Source: Gamarada debralockiae
Lineage: Eukaryota > Ascomycota > Leotiomycetes > Helotiales > Hyphodiscaceae
DNA: 22,492 bases
Reading direction: 5' to 3'
NCBI GenBank assembly: GCA_002803225.1
Contig: NXFV01000481.1
Location: forward strand, 1-22,492
Shown here: positions 1 through 9,425 of the stretch, piece by piece
Numbering within the stretch: the first letter of the stretch is position 1
Layout: every line of letters starts with the position of its first letter
Notes under the pieces: model-generated
What the model saw: only the letters and a program-made list of their open reading frames with translations
Told to the model about the DNA's origin: nothing
The model's database searches: none
Translations under genes and position numbers: made by a program

Positions 1-1
1 G

Positions 2-626
2 GAATCACTCCGGGCGGCGCAATACCAGCCAGTGTCTCAACCCACGTATCCAACCCACAGTCGGAACGAAAGCTCCTATCCTCATTATGATCATCCAGCC
101 CACTATCAGCCTACCATCTCCGAAGAGGAGCAGTACGACGATTATTCTGACCAAACACGTCGAAATGGCACAGAGCCGACCAGAACGTGGGCAAGGAGGG
201 TGGGTAAATCTCAAATGGAACCACAGCCAGATCGGCGTAGCGTCCCATTCATTGACCCTGGACGGAGCGGTCGTGCTACAATGGCCACCAGCCGCCACCC
301 AGGTTGGCGGACAGCCCGGAGACTTTGTTACAAATACACCTCAGCGGGGACAAACAACTACGTCTTTCACGACACCAATTCCTTACCGGCAGAATGCAGC
401 GCCAGCAGTCCAAGCCTCTCTCAACAGCCCCACTGTGGAGCCTAAAAGGTCCCCTCGGCCAGAGAAGCCCCATTTATCTGTTGGGGAGGCTGTGGCTTGG
501 AGGGCGGCAAGACAAAGCAGATTCAACTTTTCTCCTCGTCCACTTCCCAACGAATACCTTCGAGAACGATTAGCGAAGAGAGATCATGTCAGTATACCTA
601 TGGTAATACCGTCAAACTACATCTGA
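2..626 (+). CDS. 3' end of an unrecognised low-complexity protein (5' end outside window)
   Basis: An open frame enters from the left edge. It is rich in Ser, Tyr, His, Pro and Glu, including the stretch SSYPHYDHPAHYQPTISEEE (about bases 74-133), then an acidic YDDYSD patch. This composition is typical of disordered tails of fungal proteins. A second open frame, offset by one, runs to the TGA at 624-626. Its end is basic and polar, including VGEAVAWRAARQSRF. An intron at 204-291 (GT..AG, 88 nt) would join the two frames; this join is inferred, and its branch site is weak. I recognise no domain, so no function is proposed. Alternatively the frame change is a real indel and this is another decayed gene, like its neighbours. 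Confidence 0.4.
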   Translation, partial: NHSGRRNTSQCLNPRIQPTVGTKAPILIMIIQPTISLPSPKRSSTTIILTKHVEMAQSRPERGQGGWVNLKWNHSQIGVASHSLTLDGAVVLQWPPAATQVGGQPGDFVTNTPQRGQTTTSFTTPIPYRQNAAPAVQASLNSPTVEPKRSPRPEKPHLSVGEAVAWRAARQSRFNFSPRPLPNEYLRERLAKRDHVSIPMVIPSNYI

Positions 627-679
627 CAGTCTTTAGGCTTTTCTTGTTGATAATGCTGGGTCTATGAACCCGTACTGGA

Positions 680-999
680 AAGAAGCTTGTTGACCTGAAC
701 ATTATGGATAAGAGGCAGGTCGGCATTCAATTCATAAGCTTTGGGAACAATCCCGAGGGCCTGGAAAGAATGGAGACCTTGGATTCCAATATGAAGGTCA
801 GAGGCGAGAAGATTAAACTGTGGGTGATCCCCTCTTACGCCACTGGATTGCTGCTAATCTTTGTCCTATGTATAGCGATATTGTTGACACCGAGCCATCC
901 AACGGAAATATCTGGAAGATGCTACTCGGCGCCATCGACCCCTGGTTTGACGATGATCTCGACAAAGTCAACAGCGATAGTTCAGCTGCGACTACCTAA
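680..999 (+). pseudogene. C-terminal fragment of a fungal vWA-domain protein
   Basis: The reading contains QVGIQFISFGN, then a short Glu/Leu-rich helix, then DIVDTEPSNG and WKMLLGAIDPW. These match the last third of the vWA domain in fungal proteins of the type that carry a VGIQF..GN motif, a LD.(D/N) helix and a DIVDT motif. The two parts are joined by a good 56-nt intron at 820-875, with GTGGGT donor, CTAAT branch site and TATAG acceptor; CT|C restores Leu immediately before DIVDT. The stop is TAA at 997-999. The first two thirds of the domain, including the metal-binding DxSxS loop, are not found upstream, where an in-frame TGA lies at about 665. The upstream half is therefore lost, or sits outside the recognisable sequence. 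It is most likely a gene relic; a very short expressed gene cannot be excluded. Confidence 0.6.
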
Positions 1000-1450
1000 C
1001 CGCAATGACTCATCTTTCGACGGGTTCAGGTGCATCTCGATTCGACTCTTTCACAGTCATACATTCGTTTTCTTTTCAATTTTCATCTTATAGAGATCTT
1101 TCTATATAAAAGCAACTTCACTTACCTTTCAGCTTATATATATTTGCAATACCCCGCATAGCATATTCTAAGCGCGCATTATTTCATATATCCCCATCAT
1201 ACTTTAAGTCGTCTATCATGATTGTATATATGCCACATGATGCAGCGTTATGTTTTGTTTTCCTTTTGAACATAGTATGGCCAGTTGTTCCAAGCTTTGG
1301 GTCCTGTCCAATTTTGGAAACGGAGTGGAAATAAGGAGAATGGAGTTGGGGCATTCACAGGATGAAAAGTGTGTTTTGGAAAGGAACGGAATAGTGCAAA
1401 TATGGAATGGCTTGTCGGATGATCGACGTATGAATCAATGATACATCGTG
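1000..1450. other. AT-rich non-coding stretch
   Basis: No supported gene lies here. The stretch holds T-rich and TATA-like tracts (about 1080-1180). The only open frames are short, with no recognisable protein features. It separates the plus-strand vWA relic from the minus-strand relics that follow. Confidence 0.5.
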
Positions 1451-1758
1451 CTATTCAGGTCCCAAAGCAGTCTCCTCAATCGTCGCATACTTGATCGGCA
1501 ACTCTTGAGAATGGCTGCGATGCTGGACCACAGGCCGCGCGTCCTGACCGCTCTCCATGATCGATACCAAGGCCGGTCTTCCAAACGTTTCCGTGACAGA
1601 TGTAAGAGCCGCCGACAGAGACACTACCTCTTGGTCAAGTGCGCGCAGTGTATTGTCAACATTCTTGGTACTTGAGAACCATTTGGTGAAGATGCCGGCG
1701 ACCTGGTGCAGATTGTTATGATCGCGATGGACGAGGCTGTGATGGAAAGTGCATCCAT
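1451..1758 (-). pseudogene. N-terminal domain fragment of a fungal STAND/NLR-type protein
   Basis: Reading the minus strand from an ATG at 1758 gives MDALSITASSIAIIT. This is the signature start of the fungal N-terminal domain found in front of NACHT/ankyrin and other STAND proteins (usual form MDPLS.TAS..A). The continuation is one frame away: HQVAGIFTKWF, then ALDQEVVSLSAALTSV, the amphipathic helix expected next. The change of frame falls at about 1715-1722 and needs a one-base loss; there is no room for an intron. The frame ends at 1451 after about 100 residues, with no NACHT, P-loop or repeat domain behind it. It is therefore a frameshifted, truncated relic. In intact family members this domain precedes a nucleotide-binding domain used in non-self recognition and cell death; here only the N-terminal module survives. 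Confidence 0.6.
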
Positions 1759-2051
1759 GACGTCCCAATAGTCGATGGCTCGAATGAGAAGATGGCGATC
1801 TGATTTATTGAGAGCCGAAGAGCTTTCAGATACTTGATACTGCTGTGGGTTGTTCATGATGGGAAGCGGAGAGCTGATGTCATTGAATTAAGGTTCAAGA
1901 CTTGAGGCTGCTCGCCCTGGCCTCCTGCACAATTCATCATTAGCTGGGTTCTGGGTCACTGTGCATTCCCACAAGAAAAAGAAAGCCTAACAAGACGAGG
2001 TTGATTTCTACAGCGAAATGTTATACATGGTTTGATTTCCAAGACAGTACG

Positions 2052-3435
2052 TTAACGGCTACACTCGCACCATAGATATCTGAATTTGAGCCAGTCCTCC
2101 ATATCTGTGCGATCCAAGAATTCCTTATCCGTCACTGACATTGCTGCCAAGACTTCAGGAGTCGTCGCCGCTAATACCCTACCCCTTTTGCTTTCCAAAA
2201 CATAGTATAGCCCAAGAGCAATAGTCAGGATTAGACAAAGCACGATCGCGACCAACATCGCGGCGCATCCTGTCTTATATCCTAGCGCCTCCAATGCAAT
2301 AAACAGACGTAGAAAAACTATGTTGCCCACTTAAAACGTGACAAAAAAATCGAGAATGTCGTAGTGATCTTCATCGAGAACCCCGCGACATTGCTCGAGA
2401 TGAGACTCAGTAAGATAGCATAGGACGCCGGGATGCAAAGGAGCAGCCACACGCCTGCAGCACGACACCACTTCTCAGACTGAGGCAAGACTTGCAAGAG
2501 AATTGTGCCAACAAGAGTCCGTATGCACACAACGAACATGATAACCGTTCGGTAGTTCTTCAACCACAGAGAAGCAGTACCAGCAACAACCACTGCCACG
2601 ATCTAAGCCCGCCCACTGGAAGAGTCAACAAAGTCGTCAACCCCGTAAAGCCCGTGTCTTTGATGATCAAAGGCAGGAACTAGCCGTCAGTATTGCAGAT
2701 GTTGCTAATACCTGCCCAGAGAGCAATGATCCATACTTGCGGGTCTCGGCATGCTTCGATAGCTTGTGTCCATTTGAACTCAGATGTTTTGAGACCGGTT
2801 CGGTTTTCTCGCAGACGCTGGACTGCGATGTCTTTTTCGCGTACATTGAGGAAGCGTGCATTGAAGGGTGAGTCTTGGAAGGAATAGGAACACGATGATT
2901 GATCAGAGCACTGCTCCGCAGATGAGGAACTGGTGATAATTAGCATTGCCTGTGAGAAGACATGAGGTGAGCTGAAACTCACCAGTAGCTGCCTTGTGCA
3001 ACTCCATTATTAATGTGACCAATTCCGTATGACAACAGTCCTACAATGATTGCTGCTATTCCAACCATAGCATACCGGATAGTGACACGAGTGCCTTACT
3101 CGGGCCCTTTGTAATACATTGCAGTGATTTGAACCAAACAAGGTCCACGCAAAAATCAAACATATTCATCAATAACCGTAGGATAGCCAGCCAGGTGAAA
3201 TTCTTTGCCACGGCACAAAGCTCAAAGAACATACCAGATGAACAGATTGCCGGCTGCAAATTTCCCAATTGGGGGCTTCCGGAGAAGGTAATTGGCCGGA
3301 AGCTCACCCCCTAGGTATCCGAAGGAGAAAAGGGAGTTGGCCATGAATACTGCTGTCCCCCGAGATTGAGATCTGCTCGCATTCCATAGACTGCTGCATA
3401 GGAAATGGTAACTTTTGTCAAGTCAAGGCAAGCTA
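2052..3435 (-). pseudogene. Decayed DAL5-like (allantoate permease family) MFS transporter
   Basis: Pieces of one MFS permease appear in the right order on the minus strand but in changing frames. TM1 region: KVTISYAAVYGM with a following GGQQYSW (about 3340-3420). Next come FSFGYLGGELPANYLL (about 3280-3325) and KNFTWLAILRLLMNMF. The TM5 region reads VGLLSYGIGHI (about 3010-3050). The central loop reads DSPFNARFLNVREKDIAV (about 2820-2880), the classic DAL5-family linker. The C-terminal half holds WLLLCIPASYAILL and SSNVAGF (about 2370-2460), then a late membrane segment and YYVLESKRG (about 2185-2210). Disablements include a one-base loss just after YSW, an in-frame TGA after NLFIWYVL, further stops at about 3150 and 3090, and several frame changes. 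One intron (about 2942-2976) may be preserved. Intact relatives carry allantoate, nicotinate or other carboxylates across the plasma membrane; substrate cannot be inferred here. Confidence 0.8.
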
Positions 3436-3737
3436 CGATTGATTATCAGCAAGTAGAGCTGACGAGAAGGGGTAATTTTGGTCATCCTTACAATCTTAAA
3501 TCATATTAGCTCCAGAACGTGGTCAAGGGGGAGAGGTGGGGCATTGTGCAGTGTGCAGTGTGGATTCGGATTGTGGACGGTTGTCGTTAGGGCAATTGCA
3601 TCGCGACTATTATCAATAAAAGGCCGAAGGGTTGCATTTATACCAAAACCCAAGTTTGAAGTCCGCGGCACACAGTCCGAAATTCTATTTCGTTAAGATA
3701 CGAGACGCCAGTCACGGAAAGGACTCGAAAGGCCCAG
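3436..3737. other. Intergenic spacer, no gene seen
   Basis: This lies between the start of the permease relic and the stop of the bZIP gene. It should contain the old permease promoter and the 3' end of the bZIP transcript. I see no repeat, RNA gene or credible open frame. Confidence 0.4.
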
Positions 3738-5389
3738 TTATTGGTTACTAGCATCCAACTCCCGAATAAAAATACGATCTTCCGTAAACTTGCAGAAGTC
3801 CCTCAGCTCTGGATATCTTTTTTGAAAAGGTTCATCCAAACTCCAATTTTCCAATCGCCTTGCATGTTTCATAAAGGCCTCAGATACTCTTATATCACCC
3901 TCCACAATTGAAAACACATCTTCAGATCGATAAGGCCAGTTCACGTTAGAACTCGTTGTATAAAGATGCTTAAACTCGTCCGTGCCATACTTTTCCTGGT
4001 TAGCAATCACAATGTCCCGAAGCTTAGGCCAGCCAATGTATGTAATCCAGGCCGGATGAGGAGTGACTACTTGTGAGGCTAGTGGGGCGTAGTACTCAGG
4101 GAGGTTGTTATAAGTTTCGAGAGTCGGAGAGATCTGCCACTGGAAGACAGGATACATGAGAATTAAGTTACCGATCTTTTCTGGAAGACCACGATGGGTT
4201 AGGGCCCGTAAGAGGGTAGACAAGATGAATAAAACAGGGTGCGTCGAACTTGAGGGGTCCGGACGCAGGAGGGGTTTGAGGCTTATTTTAGAAGGTCCAG
4301 TAAGGGCGGTTCCACGAGCTCCACGGACAGCGAGATGTCTCTGTTGCTGAACAACATTGATGAGAATATTTTCTAGCTGATCTTTAGGTGGTGCAAATCG
4401 GAGGGGAAGTTCCCATACATGGAGCGAAGGCTGGTTAATAAAAGACGAAGGAATCTTACAAGCCAGAGGCTCATATCTATTGTTCATTGCGAAAGAGCCC
4501 AAGCTGGCAGTATTTTCGTTCGTTGCTGGCGAGCTGTCTTGAGGTGCTCTTGGCTGCCACATGTTCTCTGTCTTGATATTAGCACACAAGTTCGACGACA
4601 GGTAGAACAGAGTTACCTGATCTCTTGCTATGGAAAGAATTACTGCCATCTAAATCAACAGGTGAGTGGGTATACAAGCTGCCGTCGTGAGCTGTGGTCG
4701 CTGGATTCATATACCCAGCTACATCTGGACGGTCCATGGTGCCGAAATCAGTGCTGAAAAAATCGCTCCTCGTATTTCCTACAACGGATGGCTCGTAACC
4801 AGACTCGGGTTGCGTTGCTAAGGTATCAGAACCTTGAGAAGACCAAAAGCTGTCGGCATTTGCAGTCCAAGGAGAAACCGTTGTCGGAGCAAGCCTAGTC
4901 GGGCCTACACAACCATATTGCGAGTCCCATGGGGTTAGATATGAGACTGTATTTGGCTCTCCCAACTCGTCTACTTCATACTCAGCTAGATTAAAGATGA
5001 TCAGTTAGATCCAAAAATATGTCATTGCTAGCAAAGAAAGTAACTGTTGGATAAACACGCACGAAAAAGTATATGACATAGCCACCACAGATCCTCATAG
5101 GGTAGTCGAGGCGAAGAAATTGCCCATACTTACATGTTGAAGACATAAGTTGTGGAGTACTCGTACCATCTTCTGATCCATATAATTGCTCTCTCAGCAA
5201 CCTCAACTCAGCTTCCAACTCAGCGTTCTTCCGCCTCTCCTCCTTAAGCGATTTATCAGACTGCTCACTCTTGGACAGTTCCCTGATTCGTTCCTCCAAA
5301 CTAGCAATATAGTCCTTCTGTCTCTGACGGATCACGCGTTGCGCGTCCCTGTCAGTTGCCCGTTTCCGAGCAAGTCTCTCAGCGCTCAT
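3738..5389 (-). CDS. bZIP transcription factor with C-terminal DUF3425 domain
   Basis: Three exons: 5389-5134, 4985-4617 and 4567-3738, giving 484 residues. Intron 1 is 4986-5133 (GTAAGT..CTAG, 148 nt); intron 2 is 4568-4616 (GTAACT..CTAAT..ACAG, 49 nt). All phases agree. Residues 6-30 are the basic region (RKRATDRDAQRVIRQRQK), followed by a charged leucine-zipper helix to about residue 70. The middle is Ser/Thr/Gly-rich and disordered, possibly activating. The last 150 residues match DUF3425: LRFAPPKDQLENILI, a hydrophobic helical core with LILMYPVFQWQ, then a Trp- and Pro-containing stretch before the Glu-rich end. This pairing is common in filamentous ascomycete regulators, often near accessory genes. 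The invariant basic-region Asn is Asp here (DRDAQRVIR). A CACGTG site lies about 25 bases upstream of the ATG. No specific orthologue is recognised, so target genes are unknown. Confidence 0.85.
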
Positions 5390-6210
5390 GGAGGCGACAC
5401 CTCGGCCTCGGTCACGTGATGCTAATTGTGTTAGATTGGTGGATTATCAAGGAACAGGGGCCTGTACTGCCTCGGGATTTTGCCCGACCCCTGCTGCTCG
5501 TCTCTTCAGCGGTCTTTGTCGCTTCATTCTCCGACTCTCTCGAGGCTTGAACTTTGGGTTTGTCGGTGCGCATACTTTGCTGAAACGAGATGCTTCTCGA
5601 ACGAAATGGAGGGTATGCGCCACAGCGACTTATTTGTGAAGAATTTAGTGTATGGAGCCCGGTTGATCGAAATCCGGGCTTGGTGGAATGCTTATACCAA
5701 TATGACCGTATTAAGGACAAAAGTAGGTGCGGACTTTACCCACCCACATAGCTCCATTTGGGTGACGTGATATTACAACAGTGGTTCTAATGGGGCTGTG
5801 ATCTTTACCGAGACAGTTCAGCGGTCTGTGCTGCACAACTTCGGGCATGCCAAGGAATGTGGCGGCCAGTGCAATCCCTCGCCCTACCAATTCGGTGGAA
5901 AGAAAGCGTCCAAGTACAATGGACTACCTCCACCTCCTCGTATTAGCACCTTTGGACAGTAGCTGCTTATTGTGTGGCATTTTCTTCATTTGGCAGGGGC
6001 GTTCTGTGTGATAGGAGCGGTATAAATGTTTCACCACTGGTCAAAATCGCTGATCGAAAGACCCATTCGCTATATGAGGGTGACACCTAACGCCGCCACG
6101 TGATGTAACAGCTCTACAAAGGGGGCGCTGTGCAGAAGGCGCTGTATTGTACGAAAATACTAAGCTAAGGAGAAAAGAAGGGAGGTTCTATGAGTACTTC
6201 GTATAGGGAA

Positions 6211-6333
6211 TAATAAATGTTAAGTGACGCATAGGATTTGACCAATTATATATTAAAAAGAGATATCCTGACCAAGTGATTGGTCAGGCCACTCGGATTT
6301 TCGACAGTTTTTGAACTTGCCTAACATTTATTA
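6211..6333. mobile_element. Small foldback (MITE-like) element
   Basis: A 12-base perfect inverted repeat bounds the segment: TAATAAATGTTA at 6211-6222 and TAACATTTATTA at 6322-6333. If the outermost TA on each side is a target duplication, the terminal repeats are ATAAATGTTA, as in Tc1/mariner-derived MITEs. The interior is AT-rich, has no open frame, and contains a central perfect hairpin (6267-6288). The total is 123 bp. Homology of the arms beyond the 12 bases is poor, so it is either old or not a true MITE. Confidence 0.4.
6267..6288. repeat. Perfect 9-bp hairpin with 4-base loop
   Basis: CCTGACCAA (6267-6275) and TTGGTCAGG (6280-6288) are perfect reverse complements around GTGA. The hairpin sits close to the middle of the foldback element, in a region without genes, so a role as a transcription terminator is not indicated. 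Confidence 0.6.
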
Positions 6334-7666
6334 AGGAATGTAGGTACAGTAGCCAGCGTTGCAAGTGAACATCTGGTCACGTGTATATTACGCAAGGCAA
6401 GTCAGGTGACATTCAGCCAGGAACCGTTACAATTGAAATAAATTCCAAATTGGCCATAGTTTTCAAATGCTGTATATAGTATACATAGCTTGATTAGAAA
6501 CATATATTACAAAGAAGAGAGGCAACAATGGGGAAGTACCCACAGAAGAGAGAGAGAGCTTACACCACAAAGAGTTATATAAGAGAGGCGGATATATGTA
6601 TATATATTAATAGGGTGGGATTCCCATTACAAAGATATGATGGGATTTATATTACTGAGATAGAGCCCACATATATCTTATGGAGATGGGGGTTAGATGC
6701 TGCAAAACTACGAAATAATTTACACTAGGACAAAGGGATTGATTCATGCTACGGATGTGACAGTTTTCTAGTGTACGTCACGTGATACAGACACCGGTTC
6801 TTATAATTGGAAGAACCCTTGGTAAGCCAGCAGGGCCACGTGCAGCAGTTTTTAAATTGGGGCCTTCGCACCGAAGTCCAGTTCGATAAAGAGCCCATTG
6901 TCGCGGCGGTACGTTCGACGGGCCTTTGGAATAAGGATGCGTGTGTGAGAAGCGAAGAAGAGCATGGCTTCGAGTTTCTTGTTCTTCGACATGACCTTTG
7001 GTTATTGTTTATGGGGTTATTTTGACGATCATTCGTTGGGGATGGTACATGATCTTCTGGCCCATCGCATGAGGTATGGCAAGGCCCAGTTCAAGAAAGC
7101 GCTGTCCCGCGGCTCACTGGACAAGTCGTATTCCATTCTCGATGGATAACCGACTCTGAGAAACGATAGCTTTGGTGAGAGGAGAGCTACAGTCGGCCCA
7201 GATGCATTTTAGGATGTCAGATTCCATGAAAAATTGCTAGATTGCCATTGGCGGCAGAAACTGCAAGGATTCAAGTACCTCCGTACGGACTACTGGTTGG
7301 CAGGAGTCCGTCTTCTTGCGGGAGGGCGAAGAGAGTGTTGAAATGGAGTGAATTCGGTTGGTAACAAGCAGATCGGGTAGAATTAAACAGGCTTCATCAA
7401 GTTTGAACTTTTAAGACCGTTTTTAGACCGTGGCAACGGGTGAGCTCGAATTGAGCTTGATACCAAGTTCCGACCTCAGATGACTCGAATCCATGGACTG
7501 ACTTCAAGTTCTGGATAGGACAATGAGAGGGAATGCTTCTGATTGAGCTGAGCTATGCACCGAACCACTGAACGCCCATCCCAATGCCGACCGCGCTATG
7601 CAATATAAACCCAGCATACACTTGTACAGTATTCATACACATCGTCTCTCCAATATTCTAGGGTGT

Positions 7667-8271
7667 CTAGTCACACCTGCCATCCTTCCAGCCAGTCTTC
7701 CACCTCTCCTCCCACTTCGAGCAATCAAACTCCTTCTTCCCAAGCTTCCTATTAACATCATTGTGCGCCTCGCACATCCACTGTCCGAACTCCTCTCTAC
7801 TTTCCGTCCTGACCTTATTCTTAGCCATGAACTCCTGGAGATCCTCGGCGCAAACCCAACACGGATATAATTTCGAAAACAACTCCATAAACTGGCTGAC
7901 TTGGCTCCGCTCGGTTGGCGTTGGAGACGCGGGATATTGTGCGGCTATGGAGTGGAGAAGTGTCCAGGACGAACGCCCAAGTTGTTCAACATCTGGAGGA
8001 CAGTCGGATGGAGGGCCGTAGCTCACTGCCGCCGCTTTAGTGGACTTTTTGGTCTGCGAAGCAAAGTCTGCGAAGGAGGTACATGATCGGCAGCTTCAAC
8101 AGATGTCAGAACCGTATTTGGAAGCTTGCAGCCGGATAGAGGAACTCACGGTTTGCCATCCTTGCCCAGCACGATGCCTTTCGGGAGTTTCTTTGGAGGT
8201 CCTGCAATGCCGGCGGAAGCGGTTGTGGTAGCCGTGCTGGTTGGATCTTTATCTCGAGTATCATCTGCCAT
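7667..8271 (-). CDS. ERV1: FAD-linked sulfhydryl oxidase Erv1 (mitochondrial intermembrane space)
   Basis: Two exons, 8271-8150 and 8093-7667, give 182 residues (yeast Erv1 is 189). The 56-nt intron 8094-8149 has a GTGAGT donor, CTGAC branch site and GAAG acceptor. Erv1 oxidises Mia40 in the mitochondrial intermembrane space disulfide relay and passes electrons through FAD to cytochrome c or oxygen. Diagnostic residues are all present: the N-terminal shuttle pair CRSC just after KDGKP (about residue 42), the FAD-proximal active-site CWVC in LYPCWVCAEDL, and the structural C-x16-C pair (CEAHND..KKEFDC). The LGRSSWTLLHSIAAQYP segment is the start of the four-helix FAD-binding domain. The N-terminus is Thr/Ser/Ala-rich, the usual unstructured arm. 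It is divergent from HEM4, with 121 bp between start codons. Confidence 0.95.
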
Positions 8272-8392
8272 TTTACCTCCTCCCAATATTTACAATAAAA
8301 GAGTGTTGTGTTGAGGAGAGAAGAAAGACAAAGTTACGAAGTTTGAGCTTTGTAATGCGCCGGGATTTACCGACCATCAACTTCTCAAAGCG
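8272..8392. promoter_or_regulatory. Shared divergent promoter of ERV1 and HEM4
   Basis: Only 121 bases separate the ERV1 ATG (8271, minus) from the first HEM4 ATG (8393, plus). If HEM4 starts at its second Met (8438) the gap is 166 bases. Both core promoters and 5' leaders must fit here, so shared control is likely. No clear TATA box or known site is recognised. Confidence 0.6.
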
Positions 8393-9425
8393 ATGCCGTC
8401 GTCATCTTTCGCCAAAACCTTGCATAATGCGACGACGATGAGCAAAATCGACAGTGGAGCGAAAGAAGGGATACCAGTATTGTTACTAAAGACCAAATCG
8501 ACTCCCAATGATGGGTACGAGGAGCAATTCTCTGCGGTGAAGGAAGGGAAGTCCTTCCAACCTGTTTTCGGCCCAGTGCTGGAGCATCAATTCCTTGAGG
8601 AGGGTCTCAGTGTCGTGAGGGAACTGCTACAGTGTAAGCAGATTCGCAGGAATGCCGGCGCAAAATATGGTGGCTTGATCTTCACGTCACAGAGGGCAGT
8701 GGAAGCATTTGCAAAACTCGTCGAGGAGGGGAAAGGTAAGCTATGCTCTGATGCTTTGATTGACGATATCTGACAGTTATTCTCTAGGTAATGAACAATG
8801 GCCACATCTACAGACTGTTCCAGTTTATACCGTCGGTCCTGCAACCTCTCGAGCATTACGATCGATTCCACAAACCCCTCCGCTCAATATTTTCGGTGCT
8901 GAGACAGGGAATGGAGAGGCATTGGCTCATTACATACTCGATCACTATTGCAAATGGTATGAGGGTCGCCAAGCCCTGCCTTCGTTGCTGTTCCTAGTGG
9001 GTGAGCAGAGACGCGATATCATACCCAAGACCTTGATGGACCCAGAGCTTCCCAGCGAGCGCCGAATCCAGGTCGATGAACTCGTGGTCTATGGAACTGG
9101 AGTTATGAAATTGTTCGAACAGAACTTCACGAAGCTTCTACGAGATACGGATGACAGAGCAGTTAGGTGGGTAGTTGTGTTCTCTCCTACAGGATGCGAA
9201 GCCATGCTACGGGTATTGGGGATGCTGGACCCCGCTTCAGGCAAAGCTTCGAGAGCACAATTGGAGTCTAAGAACAAGACATATATCGCCACAATTGGTC
9301 CCACAACGAGAGATTATCTACGAAACAAGTTTGGTTTCGAGCCAGATGTATGTGCTGCAAAGCCAAGTCCGGAAGGTGTGGAAGAAGGGATCAGATCCTT
9401 TATGGAGGACAAGGCGCCTCGATGA
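8393..9425 (+). CDS. HEM4: Uroporphyrinogen-III synthase
   Basis: Two exons, 8393-8735 and 8788-9425, give 326 residues (311 if the second Met at 8438 is used). The 52-nt intron 8736-8787 has GTAAGC, CTGAC and CTAG signals; G|GT restores Gly. The enzyme closes and isomerises hydroxymethylbilane to uroporphyrinogen III in the cytosolic part of haem and sirohaem synthesis. Family features are visible: an N-terminal IPVLLLKTKS strand, a central GLIFTSQRAVEAF motif, VPVYTVGPATSRAL, then VDELVVYGTG, VVVFSPTGCEAM and TYIATIGPTTRDYL in the C-terminal half, and a final AKPSPEGVEEGI segment. These give the two-lobed HemD fold. Sequence identity is low in this family, but the motif order is convincing. 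Which Met is used is uncertain, because the conserved part begins after both. Confidence 0.93.

Larger units (their letters stand above)
5390..7666. other. Gene desert between bZIP gene and ERV1
   Basis: About 2.3 kb with no gene I can support. The bZIP promoter lies at the left end. Bases 6430-6730 are clearly AT-rich, with TATATA runs. A foldback element lies at 6211-6333 and five CACGTG sites are spread over 5413-6842. Two overlapping open frames at 6807-7149 show near-normal amino-acid composition, including a run reading SLGMVHDLLAHRMRYGKAQF, and could be a very old gene relic, but I match them to no family. Bases 7150-7660 show nothing. Confidence 0.5.

Noticed and set aside
5412..5770. 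Overlapping open frames on both strands upstream of the bZIP gene
   Set aside because: No family resemblance, mutually overlapping, and located where the bZIP promoter must be.
6528..6728. 66-residue open frame in the AT-rich desert
   Set aside because: Tyr/Ile-rich translation of AT-rich DNA with no recognisable motif or splice context.
6807..7149. Two overlapping open frames with near-normal protein composition
   Set aside because: Possibly an ancient gene relic, but I could not match either frame to a family, so I describe it only within the desert entry.
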